Program-made: the position numbers and the translations under genes | NCBI RefSeq assembly: GCF_029227915.1 | Contig: NC_079878.1 | Coordinates: forward strand, 188,001-252,000 | Direction of reading: 5' to 3' | Length of the DNA: 64,000 nt | Origin: Hydractinia symbiolongicarpus | Lineage: Eukaryota; Cnidaria; Hydrozoa; Anthoathecata; Hydractiniidae | Notes under the pieces: model-generated | Seen by the model: only the letters and a program-made list of their open reading frames with translations | What the model was told of the DNA's origin: nothing | Database searches by the model: none | In this document: positions 1 to 12,860 of the stretch, in pieces | Layout: each line of letters starts with the position of its first letter | How positions within the stretch are numbered: the first letter of the stretch is position 1

Positions 1-3000
1 TAACATCTAAAGTAATTTCGGCGGATATGACCAAGAAGAAGAAGAAGATGTTCAAGGTACAAATAAAAAAAAATTGCAGCGTGTTAGCGGTGGACGAAAC
101 GTGGTTTATAAAATAAGTATATTTATCAAAAAAAAAATAATAATGTAGAGTTACATTTATCTTATCGTGAGCTATCCAAAATCAAAAATATATGACAGTT
201 GTAACGTTTTTTAGGTTCGGTGTGATACTTAGAAAAAATGACAATTCAAATTGTTAAGCTTCCTTGTTGGTATTAGCCTGCATTGGCTAATTAATGATAA
301 ATAAATTTAAAATATAATTTTTAAAAAAAAGATACTTATGCGATTGCGTCACTTGAAAGGATATCATTACGGAAATCAAAGATTACAGCAGGCAGGTCTT
401 AGTGATATATTGATGTTGGAATTACATAAAGTTTTTTTTATCTCCTTTTATCCACCCAAGAAACAACTGTAGGGATCCGAATATAAAATTTTATCTATAT
501 CGAAAACAACGACAAAAAAGCCTTTTAAAAACAGATAGTTAATTTGTCTGTTTTGAAATTATTTGAAGCGAATCAAAAGGTGGAAAAATTAGCGATTATT
601 TATCATTATTATTATCTATTTGTCTTTTTTACATTTTAAAATTTATTAGACAGAGTTTTGGCAAAAGATATCTTAGAAATTAGAGAATTAACTAAGACTT
701 AAAACATTTGATAATTAACTTTAGATTTGTTTGATGAATTTTTTGTCAATATGATCCTAAAAAAAGCCCTGCTGCATGACAAATGAAATAATTTAACAAA
801 CATTTTAATACAGGCGTAGTCCTACTACGATTCAATGTTAAAAAAAACCCTGATCCCAATAACATTGACGTATATAATTTAAATAATTTAAAGAAATTAA
901 TCAATAAACCAGTATAAAAATATGATTAATTACTTTTGACTCATTTGACCCCAACATAAAAATTTCGTTAATATGTACGACAAAAAACATTTCTAAATTT
1001 TTGACATGTTCAATCATTGACCTGCATTTTCTAGGGTCATATCTAATTGTAAAATGTATACGGCCTACACAAACAGGAGGTGCCTATAAATGTCACTTAA
1101 GATTCCTTCCTAATTAAAAGTATTTGTTGACAAATGTGACTTTCTATAGAAAGCGGGTAATGATTTTATGCATTCTAAGTTATTGTCGAATTTTCTAATT
1201 TTCTGGTCAACTTCACAAAAGTGAAATAGTATGTGATACCTAACAGCGTACTGTTAGGTGCTAGCTAGAAACTAATTTTTTTTTATAAATTTTGTGTGTT
1301 ATGATAACCCATCCATATGCGGTCACGAACAAAGTCTTTGTAACAGCTATTCTCATTAACCAGACACACTTCGACAAGCATTGAAACACAAAAATTAATA
1401 ATTCTTACATAGTCTTTCTATTTTCACTTTGGAAAAGACTATGTATAACTGGTATTGTGGTCAGCATTTGTAGAATTGCATCAATCATATTTTCGTCGAT
1501 CTTGAACACAAAGCTTCGATATAAAGGTGTCAATCAGCTAAAATGACAGCCTCGCATTTTCGTTGTTTGATAATAACATTACCAGTGGTGTGACTTGCCA
1601 CTGCTCATTTTTACACTACATTGCCCAAAGTTTTTTCCTATAAAAAATTTAAATAATCCACAATGAAATAAAAAACATTAAAATAATGGAATGTACATGT
1701 CATACCAGTCCCTTTAAATTCTGAACTAAGTTCAAACAACGATCTTATTTCGCATAGTAACGTTGTATCTAGGAAGTCAGTAGCTAAGCGATTTAACGGC
1801 AGATCACGATGACCCTGCTACCACGCTACTAATTTCCGATAACCACCCACATGCAAGTTATAACTTACAGGATTTTGGTTTTTGGATCTCAATCGATGTC
1901 AGTGATGTGTTCGTCTGACGCTATAAATTTATATCATTCTTTTCCTTCTAATATTATGGTCTCAATAACAAATTATATGTATGGCCTTACATTTTCGTAG
2001 AACAATAAGATTGGTGTAAAGAATTATATTCAAGTTTTCTGTAAATCATAGAAAGATGGTGGGGGCCGTTGATAAAAATTATGTTTCAGTATTCCACAAA
2101 CTGAACCAAAGGGACGCAAAAATAAATGACGTTGAAGGACGGTGTTAGACGAGAGTTGTGCATGTATTGTATGCCAAACATGAGTTCCAATCCGAGACGA
2201 GTTATATTCCACAGAAATTTCACAAATTTAAAATAAAAATATTTCGATGAAGAATTTAATAAAACAATCTTTTCTCAAATGGCATTGTAAAAGTTGCACT
2301 GACAATATCATTAAAATATAGAGAAAAATTTCCAAGTTGCAACAAATCAAAATTTTGAGTTGTTTTATTGTATTTAAGCACGGAGAAAGCACTTGTCAGA
2401 TAATTGACTCCCACGAAAGTAATTCAAAGAAAAAGGCGAAATGCATGTGGTTTTTGAGTAGCGTTGAACCTGATGCCATGTTTTTGCCTTTACTCCTCTG
2501 TAAAAACATACGCTATGTCATATGCTTGAAGCAACCCTTTCAACATAAGATCATCCTGCCAAAACCGCTGCCACGTCAATAAACTTCAACTATGTCAAAC
2601 ATGAGCACAATGACAGTAATTGGTTGTATGGTGGAAAAGGTTTTATGATGAAAAATAAATGTTAAGGTGCTTAGTTACATAGTTAAAATAAGACATAGGG
2701 AGAATTTTTGGAAAATATAACAAAGGTGATCAAGATTCTCTGGCTTATTTTCAGAAACGTTTGATATCACTCCCTCTATATCTTTCGGCTAATATACCTT
2801 TAATCCAGTAGTACGTCGACTGTGAGTTTGCAAAACAAACAAAGTGATCAAGGTTAATTTTAATTGTTCCATTATCTTTCAATTATCCTACTCTATTTGT
2901 TTTTCGTTATCTTAATTAACAGATCCGCGTTAGGAAAAAAGAAGCCTGTAATCGTGCGTCACTTATTGTTTTTTCACGCTAATAATAAAGAACTGCAACA

Positions 3001-6000
3001 AAAAAAACAGATTATTTAAAACATGTACTCTTTACAGGAATTTTCGATTTTGGCAAATTACAATTTCTTCTCCCCATGTTTTTTAAAATTCCAAAATAAG
3101 GCTTAAGAATGCTTTTGAAAATACTTTTTCAGGCTCAAAATATGCTTAGGTTATGCTTCATGGCAAAAAGATTTATTGGAATATGCTTATGAAAAACACA
3201 TGATCAGGCTCAAAATATGCTTATTTGAAAAAAAATATTGCATTCGTACTTTGAACATCAGTAATTACAAGTTAAATCTCATAATTCAGACATAAGAATA
3301 AAAAGAAAAACTGGTCGCGAAACAAAAAACATTAAAAACTTTACAATATTTTCTTAAGCTTCACATAATGCTAGCATATGCTTAAAAAAGACCAAATTAT
3401 AGCCTACGGATGCTTATAAATTTCATTTTTATAAAAAAACATGTGGCCTTTTAAAATTTGTCGTCGCGTATAATATTCTATAAATCAAAACAAATATATT
3501 TTTAATCTGCTGACATGAAAAGACATAACATTGCATCGCATTGCGAAATGGATTTGAACTTTAAAAACACCTGCCAAGATGTCAAGTCATGAAACAGGAA
3601 AAAAAAATGACATTTCGCTTTCGCATTTTTGGCGTGTCATGGTTCAAGTCCTGCTTGCGATAGCTTTAAGCACGTTCGATCCCAGGGGATGTCTTTTTAA
3701 CTAACACGGCGTAACAAAAAATCACGCAGGTACTAAAAAAAGATGCTGCAATCTTTTGTTTAAGAGAATTTTAAATAAGGAAGAGCTACCCACGAGGTCA
3801 AAATATGTGAGTACATAAAGTCAAATTGAGACATGCCATTTCACTTTTTCAACAAACGACTTCGTTATGGGCAAGTTAACAGGTTCGTCAATCTAGCAGT
3901 AAATACACATCTTATCTAATGTGATTGTTTCATATTTGGTTTTGGTTTTATTGTCTAATATATTTCTTTAATACGAATTAACGCCACAGTGGTTCGAGAG
4001 GATATTTTTTTCTTTATCTATTTCGGTTTACTGTGCTGCAGGTAAGCAACTTACGTCCCTTCAAAAAAAGGAAGAAGAGGAAAGGAAAAGTACAAAATAA
4101 TAATGTATCAGTTTTTAATTCCCACTACCTGCATAACTAGCGTTGCCCGCTGCATTATGTTAGGTTAGATCTACTTGTCAATGTACCACTTGGTATAATT
4201 TTTGCGTTGAACTTCCCTATTTTTTACCAAGCAAGAACAAGGTGTAGTAAAGAGAATGACTTACGCTATTCTATCATCTCATTGGAGAAGAAATATTTTT
4301 AAGCGCGATGATGAAGAACGTGAGAACGAAAAATATTTCAAGGACGAAAGATAGTTGCAGATTTTCATTTCTCCTCGTACTCTTTTACAAAGCCATGAGA
4401 AAAAAGACTATGTGGTCCAAGTAGGCATTTTTTTGGTGGTTTATTTTACCGCTGTCTGTATTTACAGATATGTTTGTCTTCTACAATTTATAAATTTGGA
4501 CGGGCAAAAATTATTAAACAACGAGAAATCATGCAGAAAAACCTGGTGTTTCACAAACCCAATCTGGTATACAGACGCTCATGTTTTTATTTTTTAGCTT
4601 TTGCGTATAATTTCTCACTTAAAATTAGCGTGTGATTATATAACACACAAATATTTCATTTGGATGTGATTAGAACAAAACAGTCTTAATATATCGGGAA
4701 TAAAATTTCGATTTGGAGGGACGTACTAGTTTAAGTTTCCGGATAGGATTTTCGGGATGCTTTGAACCACAATCGGAAGCGTTTAAGCATTTTTCAGTGG
4801 TTATGATATTCGTTAAAAATAAAACGCAAAATGCATTTTGATTGGATAATTTTTTTTCAAAGGAAATCAATAAATCAAAATAGTTTTTTATAAAATGAAT
4901 TTTTTTTGCGTTTTCTTTTCGTGAGAGATTTTGAAAATGAATTGGGGAAAAAGTATGGCATCTTTAATTTGTATAAGCATCATACAATATGTGGTAACTT
5001 CAAATCGGCAAATTTTCACTGGTGGCAGTGTGATGAACAATTCACCTCTCTGTTACACCGTGAAATTATAGTTTATATTATACCTATTTTGTATATGCAA
5101 ACACTTATGTTTTATAACCTCTATTCTGAAATGTTCGCTTTAGAGTGATTAGGCTTTCTCACAGAGCCAGCAAGTCAAGAGAAAAACAATGGATAAAAAT
5201 AAGACCTTTTTCTTTGCCAAATTTCTCGAAGTTGTGTTTTCGTGAATGAGTCCAACGGTTAGCGTTTCATTTTAGTTTTTATTTAACCGAAGTTGCTTTG
5301 TTACAAACTTCGAAACTTCTAGTTAAATTTCGTTTTAATCAGATCATTTTTGAATACATAGTGTATGCATGCGAGGTTTTCTAGTAGTGTTACATGATAT
5401 AAGGTCTTTTAGTAGGTTCAATAAAAACGTATATTTTTTTGAATTTAGCCTTCTATACCATACATGGGGAAATGGATAGCAATGGTGAATCAGGATAAAT
5501 TTAACATTATTTTTTATCTATTAAACAAAACCTTCCAAGTATCTGTTATGCAAATAGCAACCAAAGAAGTTTGTCAACTACTCTTATATAACATATATAC
5601 ATTATTTTGTGCTTAGTTTGAAGCTTATTCTAGCATTACTTCAATAATAACATGGTCTAAAATTTTATTATTAACTCTCTAAAAAAACGCCATTATTTCC
5701 GAGAAAAATAGAGTTGAAGGATACGAATCCTTCTATTTGCCTTACAATTTTCTACTGTGACATGTAAAATTTCTTAATCCTCTAACACATTATAGTAAAC
5801 CACGGGCCAAGAAAAGGTTACAGCTAGTAAAGATGGCAAGAAATAGATGAAGTTTGAGTAAGTTTAGTGTAGCCAAATCTCAGTGCTATCAGGTTAGCTA
5901 ATCACAAAATTACACAGCGTTTCTTTGACACCATATGTGCTGATACAAAGCAAAGATGCCAAACATGGGTATTTTGGTGTTTTAAGAGATGTTAATTAAG

Positions 6001-6434
6001 TTAGATGGCATAAACTTTAGGGTTAATCCAGCCTGGAGGTTTGATATTATTTAAAATAAGTTTATTTAAGATTAAACCAGACCAAATGAACTTGTTCCAC
6101 GAAAATTAATAACAATATTTTCCATAAATAATAAATAATTTCCATAAAAGATTTGTAGTGGAACCTTAGTAAAATGTTCTACTGTTGAACGTCCTTTTGT
6201 TTACAAAATGTTATCACTTGCCTCGTTTTCAAGTTTTCCGAAAAGAACGGTCTCGTTCTTACGCACAGCAAATGCGATACAACACGTATTGACATCATTT
6301 TTTTATTAAATAATGAAGGATAATACATTGATTTTTAAGTATAATAAATGCTATGCTAATAAAAGTGTTTGGGAATGTTAGTTTATTTTAGTTCGAACGC
6401 AGGGAAATACAACAATCTTTGAAGAAAAATTTAG
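1..6434. other. Gene-poor AT-rich stretch
   Basis: I see no supportable gene here. Several open frames of 60-80 codons occur (for example near 2337-2582, 4355-4597 and 4906-5148), but they lack recognisable domains and convincing splice context, and are about as long as chance allows in AT-rich DNA. The one local structure noted is a cluster of ATATGCTTA-like words at 3105-3416. The first exon or promoter of the gene beginning at 6435 may lie at the right-hand end of this stretch, because that exon has no in-frame ATG. Confidence 0.6.
3105..3416. repeat. Cluster of ATATGCTTA words
   Basis: About seven copies of ATATGCTTA or a near variant occur in some 310 bases, two of them preceded by GGCTCAAA. 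Spacing is irregular, so this is not a tandem array. It may be the remnant of a MITE whose ends carry this word, or a chance cluster. Confidence 0.35.
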
Positions 6435-9400
6435 TTGGCTATTAATTATCATAATTATTTCATCTTTGTTTTAGCATTAATCATTATCATCTTGGCAGTT
6501 AATCACGTGCAGTCAAGATGGAAATGCACGGCAAGTAAAAGTGTAATCAAAATAATGAAGGACATAGAACACCATATGAAAAAAGTAAATTTTCAACTTT
6601 TAAAAAGTGAAATTGTAAGTTGCACATCTGCATTTTAATTCATTAAATAAAAACTTGAAAGCGATTAGCTACTTGCTACATTTAGCTTAAAACTCCATTA
6701 TATTCCTTACTATTTTAGAAGCTTTTAACTGAAGATTATGAACACTGTATTGATAAGAAGTCACAACATTTGGTCAACCCATACAAGCCTTACATGATGT
6801 CTTTAAAAGTAAGTCAGTGGCAAATAATCTGTTTTTTAAAACTGTACCGAGGTCAAAATATAACTGTCCTTAAAAGGTCAATTACGTAATAGGGATTAAT
6901 AACAAATGCTTGAGGTGGCTAATTTGTAGAATTGTGTTGGACAGACTTATTAACCAATACATTTAAAACAATTTTTTAATAGTATTCTCCTTGACGGCTT
7001 CTAGAAGTGTAAAAAAGTTTATCATCATACCAAAACTGTGTCATTCAGAACAATAAATAAACTTTAAATCAGCACCCAAATTGATCAAAAATGAGCACAA
7101 CAAAATGCAATAGGTATTAAAAAAATTTAAAATAATTTCTTAATTCATATGAGTCTTTAAAGGCATTAACATTGTATATTTTTCTTTCAGCTATTTTTTT
7201 TAATGTTTTTTAAATATTTTTCCCAGGTATTTAATAAAACTTTTAGTACATTCACAGTTTACATAACTATCCACTAACTAACACGAAAATTGAAAATATC
7301 AGCTACATTAAATAAGGTGTAGCTTCAAAATATGTTAGCAAAGTATGAATGTGTTAGCTTGTCCTTTTTGACAAATAATGCAATCATTCTAAGTTTCCAA
7401 CTGCCATTTAAGTACTAAATGCCTGGTAAAAACATACATAACAGGGTTTAAGACTTTTATTGTCATTCAGTTGCTATTTCTTTATAAAGATGAAGTTGTT
7501 ATTTTGATTTCGAAAAACTTTATGAATTCTGCAAGCTTTTTTCAATCGTTTAAGTCATAGCATATGTTCTCGTATAATACTTTATACAACTCGTATTGTT
7601 AAATAATTTTACCCAGTATAAGCTATATGACTATTTCTATTACAACTGCTAATGACATTGGTAGAAATTATCTGCTAAGAGCATGAATGGAAAATTATTT
7701 TTACAACGTCCCGTTATTCGAATTTCAAATATGAGCACGAGTCGTTGAATAGATATTTGAAAGTTATTGAATCAGTATCTGCTGCAGAGAATTACAATAA
7801 TTAACTTACCAGTGCTGCCTTTTGTGATGAATAATCCCGTTTCTAATAAAAATACCTTACAAAAAGCAGATATTCTACATAAATAGAATCGTTTCGTAAT
7901 GAAGCATTGTTTTGGCATACCAAATATGTTTATTCCATGATGAATTTCCTAATAAGATCAACTTTGACCTTTTTATCCCACTAATTCACGCCCTTTCATC
8001 ATAAAAAGGCTTTGATAAAACCAAGGTCAGAAAAGATGCTATTTTAAAGTGTATATAAGTGGCTGGTTTATACTTTCTCTGACGTGAACACGCTTATGGA
8101 TTAGACATTTTCGTGTACACAATGCACGTGTATACAATCTGTTTTGTATAATGGTGATTTTGTACTGCATGTCGGTTTATATTAGACAATTCAGATATAT
8201 TGCAGAATTTGATATTTGAGCTAAGCAATCAAGTATTTTATGTTTCCTAGTTCCTAGTCAAAATAAATACAAGTTGTCTAATTATTTTATCTGCGTTCAT
8301 AGCATTGCTTACGGAAAGTTTAAAATATATTGGAACAAAACTGCATATTTTGATGTTTTTACCACAAGAAATTGTCTAGGATAATTCTTTAAGATGCAGC
8401 CATTTTCAACTTGTCAACTTGTCAACATTCACTTTAGGATCTTAGGTTACTTGGTTAGATGCAAAAAATAAAATATTAATTGTTGTTGAAGTCGGAATTT
8501 TCTTTTTTTGAAATTTAACGTCTCCATAGGCGCAAACATTCTCAGTTACATTTAGAAAATGGCGTAAAATGTGCCAAGATTGTAATTTTACTTGTAGAAG
8601 TCACTTTCAAATCAAGGTTTCCAAAGAATGTATTGATCAACTAACGAGGATTACCGTTCAACACCTGAAAAATAAAATAGATTTCGCAGGATTCTCGTTA
8701 ATAACAGTACCAATATTAACTGCAGAGGCCATTCTGGGGAAAAATCGCGATAAATAAATAGGAAAATAAAGAAAAAAATGAATATAAATATAAATTAAGG
8801 TGTTATAATTAATGCTTTTTTAAATCTGCGTTTAATAATATACCGGACAAATTCACAGAACACAATAATTTATTTCATATAAATCAAGAGCATTGTAAAA
8901 CAATCCAAATTTTATTCAGTGATTTGTTTACACGATTAATGAAGCAATAAGGTGTTTTCTCAACAGTTGATTTACGATTGATTTAGAAACCGCATCATAT
9001 ACATCATCGATTGAAATTAATCAATGAGCTAATTTTGCAATTTAACCAAAGCATGAAAACATCTAATCATAAAGTTTCCTCCCAGTTCAGCAAAATTCAA
9101 AAATTAATAAAGGTAAGACATTGTGTACACTTGCATTTATTATATCTCTATATTAATAAAATCCGTGTTATCTGCGTGTGCTCGTGCGCACAAGAAAGTA
9201 AGGTGGCTGAAATAGCGTACACCTAAACGACGGCTGGCGTTGTGGATTTTTGCATGGAGCACGACTAGTTTCTAAAAAATCCTAATTTAATCATCATAAG
9301 GGCTTTCACAGTTTACTCAATTTCACACATTATTTAAAAACGCTCCACGAATAAACGCCATGTGAGTTTAGCAACACGTTGAAGTTAAGACCATTTTTTT

Positions 9401-12400
9401 TTTATTAGTCAAAGTTTTTGTTCGTGGACGGTGGTGGGCTTTCAAGTTATATTTATAAATACACTGCTTATTTGAAACTTATCTGAAATCTGTAACTGTC
9501 GTAAATCGAAAAGAATAAACATCTACGGTACAGGCTTTTGCTAATATTACAAGTCTTTACATATGTATGAATATATATATTTGATTCAAAGAAAATAAAA
9601 ATCTTTTACATTGATAATAAAAAAAAATTAAGACTGCATTTGCCTTTCATTCATAAAGCTCAAAATGTCATCATAAATAGAGTATCCATATTATTAAGAA
9701 TCCTTTTTTAGGCATTCAATTCTATTAATGGGAAGTTTAATCACACTTTATGCATATTTTTAGAGACATTTACGCAAAGGTTGTCACAAAGGGAACTTTA
9801 CCATTCCCACACATAACGTTCTGACTAAAACATGCAAGCATAGAAAAGATGCCGAGTTGATAAGCATGTTGGTGGGTGTTGATCATTTGCACGATTTCTT
9901 CAATCACACTTTAAAAGATATTTCATCGAAATTATGTGAAATAAAGAAAGGAAGCATTTTTATTGTTCCCCTGAAGGAAAACATGAACGAAGTCCTAGAT
10001 ATTCTGGTGAGGAAAATTTTTTAGCTCAGGCTCAACATTGTTTTAGTTTCCTAATTTAGCGTCAACTGTGGCTTAGTTATTGCTCCAAGGTTATTGCATG
10101 TTGACTACCTTCCTTCTACCTCTACCTTCTACCTAGAAGACCAAACTCACGTGTTTGCTTTCCCAGTTCAAATGGTGCGCTAGTCGAATCTACATTCTCC
10201 TTATATTTCCTTTGTCATCGCACGACACTTAATGATTTTTATGATATAGAAAGTCTTATTGAAAGGCTGAACTACTCTTGTTGTAAATATTCTCCTTGCC
10301 ATTTGTCTGTTTTTAATGATTTGAAGCTGACTTGAAGCTGACTGTTGCTTGCAAGTTGTTTTATTTTTTGAAGAAATTGAGTCTTATGTTGCTTATAAAA
10401 AACGTAGTGTATATTCGTACGCACTTTTGCCCATTTTTGCGTATGTATATGTTCATCTGCTATTCGTACGTAAAGTGCTTTAGGGTTAGGGTTAGGGTTA
10501 GGATTCTTTTTCCTTTTTTCTACGTATGAATAGCGCTACGCACTATTAATACGCACTTTATGTCATATTAAAGTGCGTACGAATATACAGTTCCTATAAA
10601 AAAAGTGTATGCAACATAACTCTGATTTCAGATTGATATAATAATATTTGCTCAAATTCACGATATATGCATGTCAGAGAATCTAACAGAATGTCCGGAT
10701 ATTAGGTGATCCTTAGAACCTTTGAGCAGCATTTCTAATGGAGATAAATTTAAAGTGACTGCGACGTTTATATTTTATAGCGACTTAAAAGCACAACAGG
10801 TCAATGAAACTGCAGCAAAAAATTCTTGTTTTCTTTTGTCAGACAAAGAGTTCAATTGTTGATTCGATTAGAAAAGCTAGAAAAAGTAGGAAAGTAATAG
10901 ATAATGATGGGAAAATTATATTGGTAATGTTTATTTGGAAATATAGCATAGAGTTTCATCAGAGTAACATACAAAATTACCAATTTTAAGGTGACTGCGG
11001 TGACTGCTTCAAGATTAACCTAAAAATATTTATATATAATATTCATTTATTCTTCTCTAGAACACACAAGTACCACCAACGTCTGTTTCAAAGGGATGCC
11101 TGAATGTCGTTCCAAAGCGATACCACGACTTTAAACGAAAAGTACTACAGCCAATGACAGTATGTAAAGTTGAATATTTTTAATTTTTGTGTTTTTGACA
11201 CGAATAATATTTACAAATTTTTACCTTTGATTCAACACTGCTTGAAAGGTGACCTTGCCATAGAGGTTTAGAAAAGACTTTAAAATAAAAAAATAAAATA
11301 TAATAAATAAAATAATAATTTTATATACATTATTTTAATTATATTTTAAACACTATTAATCAAAAGGATGTAGATTTTCATACTTTCCGACTTGAACAAT
11401 TTTTTCAAAATTTCTTTGGTATGTTAGCATTGTTTAGTAATCAGACATATAGTATTCATTTTAGCATGTTTAGCAGAGGCAACAACCGTGCAGAGAAATG
11501 CGATAAAAGTGTATTTGTAATCAAGAATTAAATGTATTTTATTAAAAACAAAAAAATGCTGTGCATATTAACAATCGCGAAAAGAAACAATGTTTTTGTG
11601 TAAAAACAAACTTATATTATCATGAATAATTATGGAAGGTTAAAATAGGAGATCAATTTGCACATTTTCCGCACTTTGGAATATAGTGCATATAAACGTA
11701 ATTGTTTTTAACCGAAAAAATAGTATAAAATATAGATAATATAAAATCAAAAAACAAAAATCTAGTTACAAGAAACGTTCAAGTAGCTCCTCGTACAGCT
11801 AGTTGTTTTTCAAGTTATTCTCCTACGATATGCATCCTCACAAAGATGTAATCGATTCCTTATTTTCGCTCTAGGATCACAGAATGTTCGTCAATCGATG
11901 GCAAATATACCTCAACATTTCAGAAAAATACCTCTCCCAATTAAATAAAGATAATAGAAAAGACACAAGAATCGAGTTGTTGAAGAAACATAACTTCAAA
12001 TTGAGAGCTATGTTAAAGGTATTTGCGTATTCATTTTAACATGATTCACTGATTCAGAACTAGCAAAACTGTAGCGTGGTTGAGAACGCCTAAAAAAATA
12101 TATAACACTGAGAAGGCAGAAAATATTGATGATCAGCGCCAAATTTCTGTTGAATCTCAGCAGCAGAAAAGTTCACATTTCAGCTTGTATTATCGCTTAT
12201 ATTATCACTTTTTTATTATTTTAATTATTTAATTATTTTAATCTTAGAATCTGCAGACCTGCCAAATAGACACAACGACGTTTGAAATGGCTGAAGTGTC
12301 TTACGTTATTGACGAAAACAATTTGCACGACGTTGTACCAAAAAGTTGTGAAATCAAAGAAGAGGATAAAGGAGCCGAGCTTCGTATATGGCTCAATTTG

Positions 12401-12466
12401 AACTTTTTAAAGAACATAATTCATTCAACAAGGAGAGAATTTGATACTGTACATCGTAAAGACTAA
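6435..12466 (+). CDS. Secreted, duplicated helical protein, multi-exon (all phase-0 introns)
   Basis: Exons read by splice site and phase: 6435-6614, 6719-6808, 8987-9112, 9764-10006, 10843-10923, 11061-11159, 11875-12018, 12248-12466 (TAA stop). An extra exon at 8530-8757 is described separately. Every intron is phase 0 with GT-AG ends. The sum is about 390 residues. The first exon encodes a strongly hydrophobic stretch (FIFVLALIIIILAV) followed by SRWKC, which looks like a signal peptide. Its reading frame opens right after an acceptor-like TTTAG with TTG, not ATG, so the start codon is probably in an unseen upstream exon. The rest is Lys/Leu-rich, predicted helical by eye, with scattered Cys. 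Exon types repeat in order: A (6435, 10843), B (6719, 11061; one Cys each), C (8987, 11875; amphipathic helix), D (9764, 12248; paired Cys then helix). An AATAAA lies at about 12495. Four short exons with phase-0 introns per module is the layout of vertebrate four-helix cytokine genes, but I recognise no family and the function is unknown. Confidence 0.6.
8530..8757 (+). CDS. Orphan D-type exon with in-frame stop (alternative last exon or relic)
   Basis: An acceptor CCATAG at 8524-8529 opens a frame in phase 0, matching the phase-0 end of the exon at 6719-6808. It reads 75 codons to a TAA at 8755-8757. Its N-terminal part resembles the D exon at 9764-10006: RKMCQDCNFTC against RKGCHKGNFTI, with a second Cys about 13-15 residues on. 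Its end (GFSLITVPILTAEAIL) resembles the end of that exon (GSIFIVPLKENMNEVLDIL). Where the D exon has its donor (CTG followed by GTGAGG), this one reads CTG followed by GGGAAA, so splicing there is lost and translation runs to a stop. It is either the terminal exon of a short isoform (about 165 residues) or a decayed exon of a former extra module. Confidence 0.45.
   Translation, partial: AQTFSVTFRKWRKMCQDCNFTCRSHFQIKVSKECIDQLTRITVQHLKNKIDFAGFSLITVPILTAEAILGKNRDK
10408..10589. mobile_element. Short palindromic MITE carrying an interstitial telomeric repeat
   Basis: The left end TGTATATTCGTACGCACTTT is mirrored by AAAGTGCGTACGAATATACA at the right end, a 20-bp terminal inverted repeat. Between them, at 10480-10502, is TTAGGG in about three and a half copies. 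The element lies in the intron between the exons at 9764 and 10843. A clear target-site duplication was not found. Confidence 0.6.
10480..10502 (+). repeat. Interstitial telomere-type repeat (TTAGGG)n
   Basis: Three full TTAGGG units and a partial one lie inside the inverted-repeat element at 10408-10589. This is too short to be a telomere and is better read as part of the element or as a healed break. Confidence 0.7.
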
Positions 12467-12589
12467 AGACAGAGCAAAATTATTTTTAATAACAAATAAA
12501 TTATAGTGTATTTTTAGTTTATTTATTTATTTAACTTATATTTTATATCTTATTTTATTAGAACTAATTTTTAGACCTTTTTAGTCCTT

Positions 12590-12860
12590 TTTAGACCGCA
12601 TTGCGTGCTTCTCGCTACTTGCGGTACCATTTTGCGTGACAGACGGACAGACGTATACAGGTATTATAATATAGGCTAGTCGTTGCCCGTTGAAAAATCC
12701 ACGGGTTCACCCGTCCTTTATAATTATCCGTCGCAACAAAGTGGGTAAAAATATATCGCATTTGATATTCGTGTTTCCGTAACATCATTTTCTAACTCAG
12801 CGGGGGTCCGCGCAGAGACAGGCAGACAGAATACGGCTATTATTAACGAGATATGTATTT
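12590..12860 (-). repeat. Helentron/HINE-like interspersed repeat, X and Y units
   Basis: Two adjoining units. Unit X has GACAGACGGACAGACGTATA and the words GCATTGCGTGC and TTTTGCGTGACAG. Unit Y starts at the TAGTCGTTGCCCG boundary with a dyad around CCACGGG, then shows CGTCGCAACAAAGTG, ATCGCATTTGATATTCGTGT and TCCGCGCAGAGACAG. The same pairing occurs at 24535-24845, and single units occur at 41790-41930 and 50590-50745. Unit Y is homologous to the monomer of the satellite array at 47.8-48.8 kb. Confidence 0.6.

Noticed and set aside
4355-5148. 80-codon frames in the gene-poor left end
   Set aside because: Length is expected by chance in AT-rich DNA; no domain, no splice partners found.
6435-6437. 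TTG as start codon of the secreted helical gene
   Set aside because: Animal genes rarely start at TTG, and TTTAG directly before it looks like an acceptor. I treat the start as unseen upstream.
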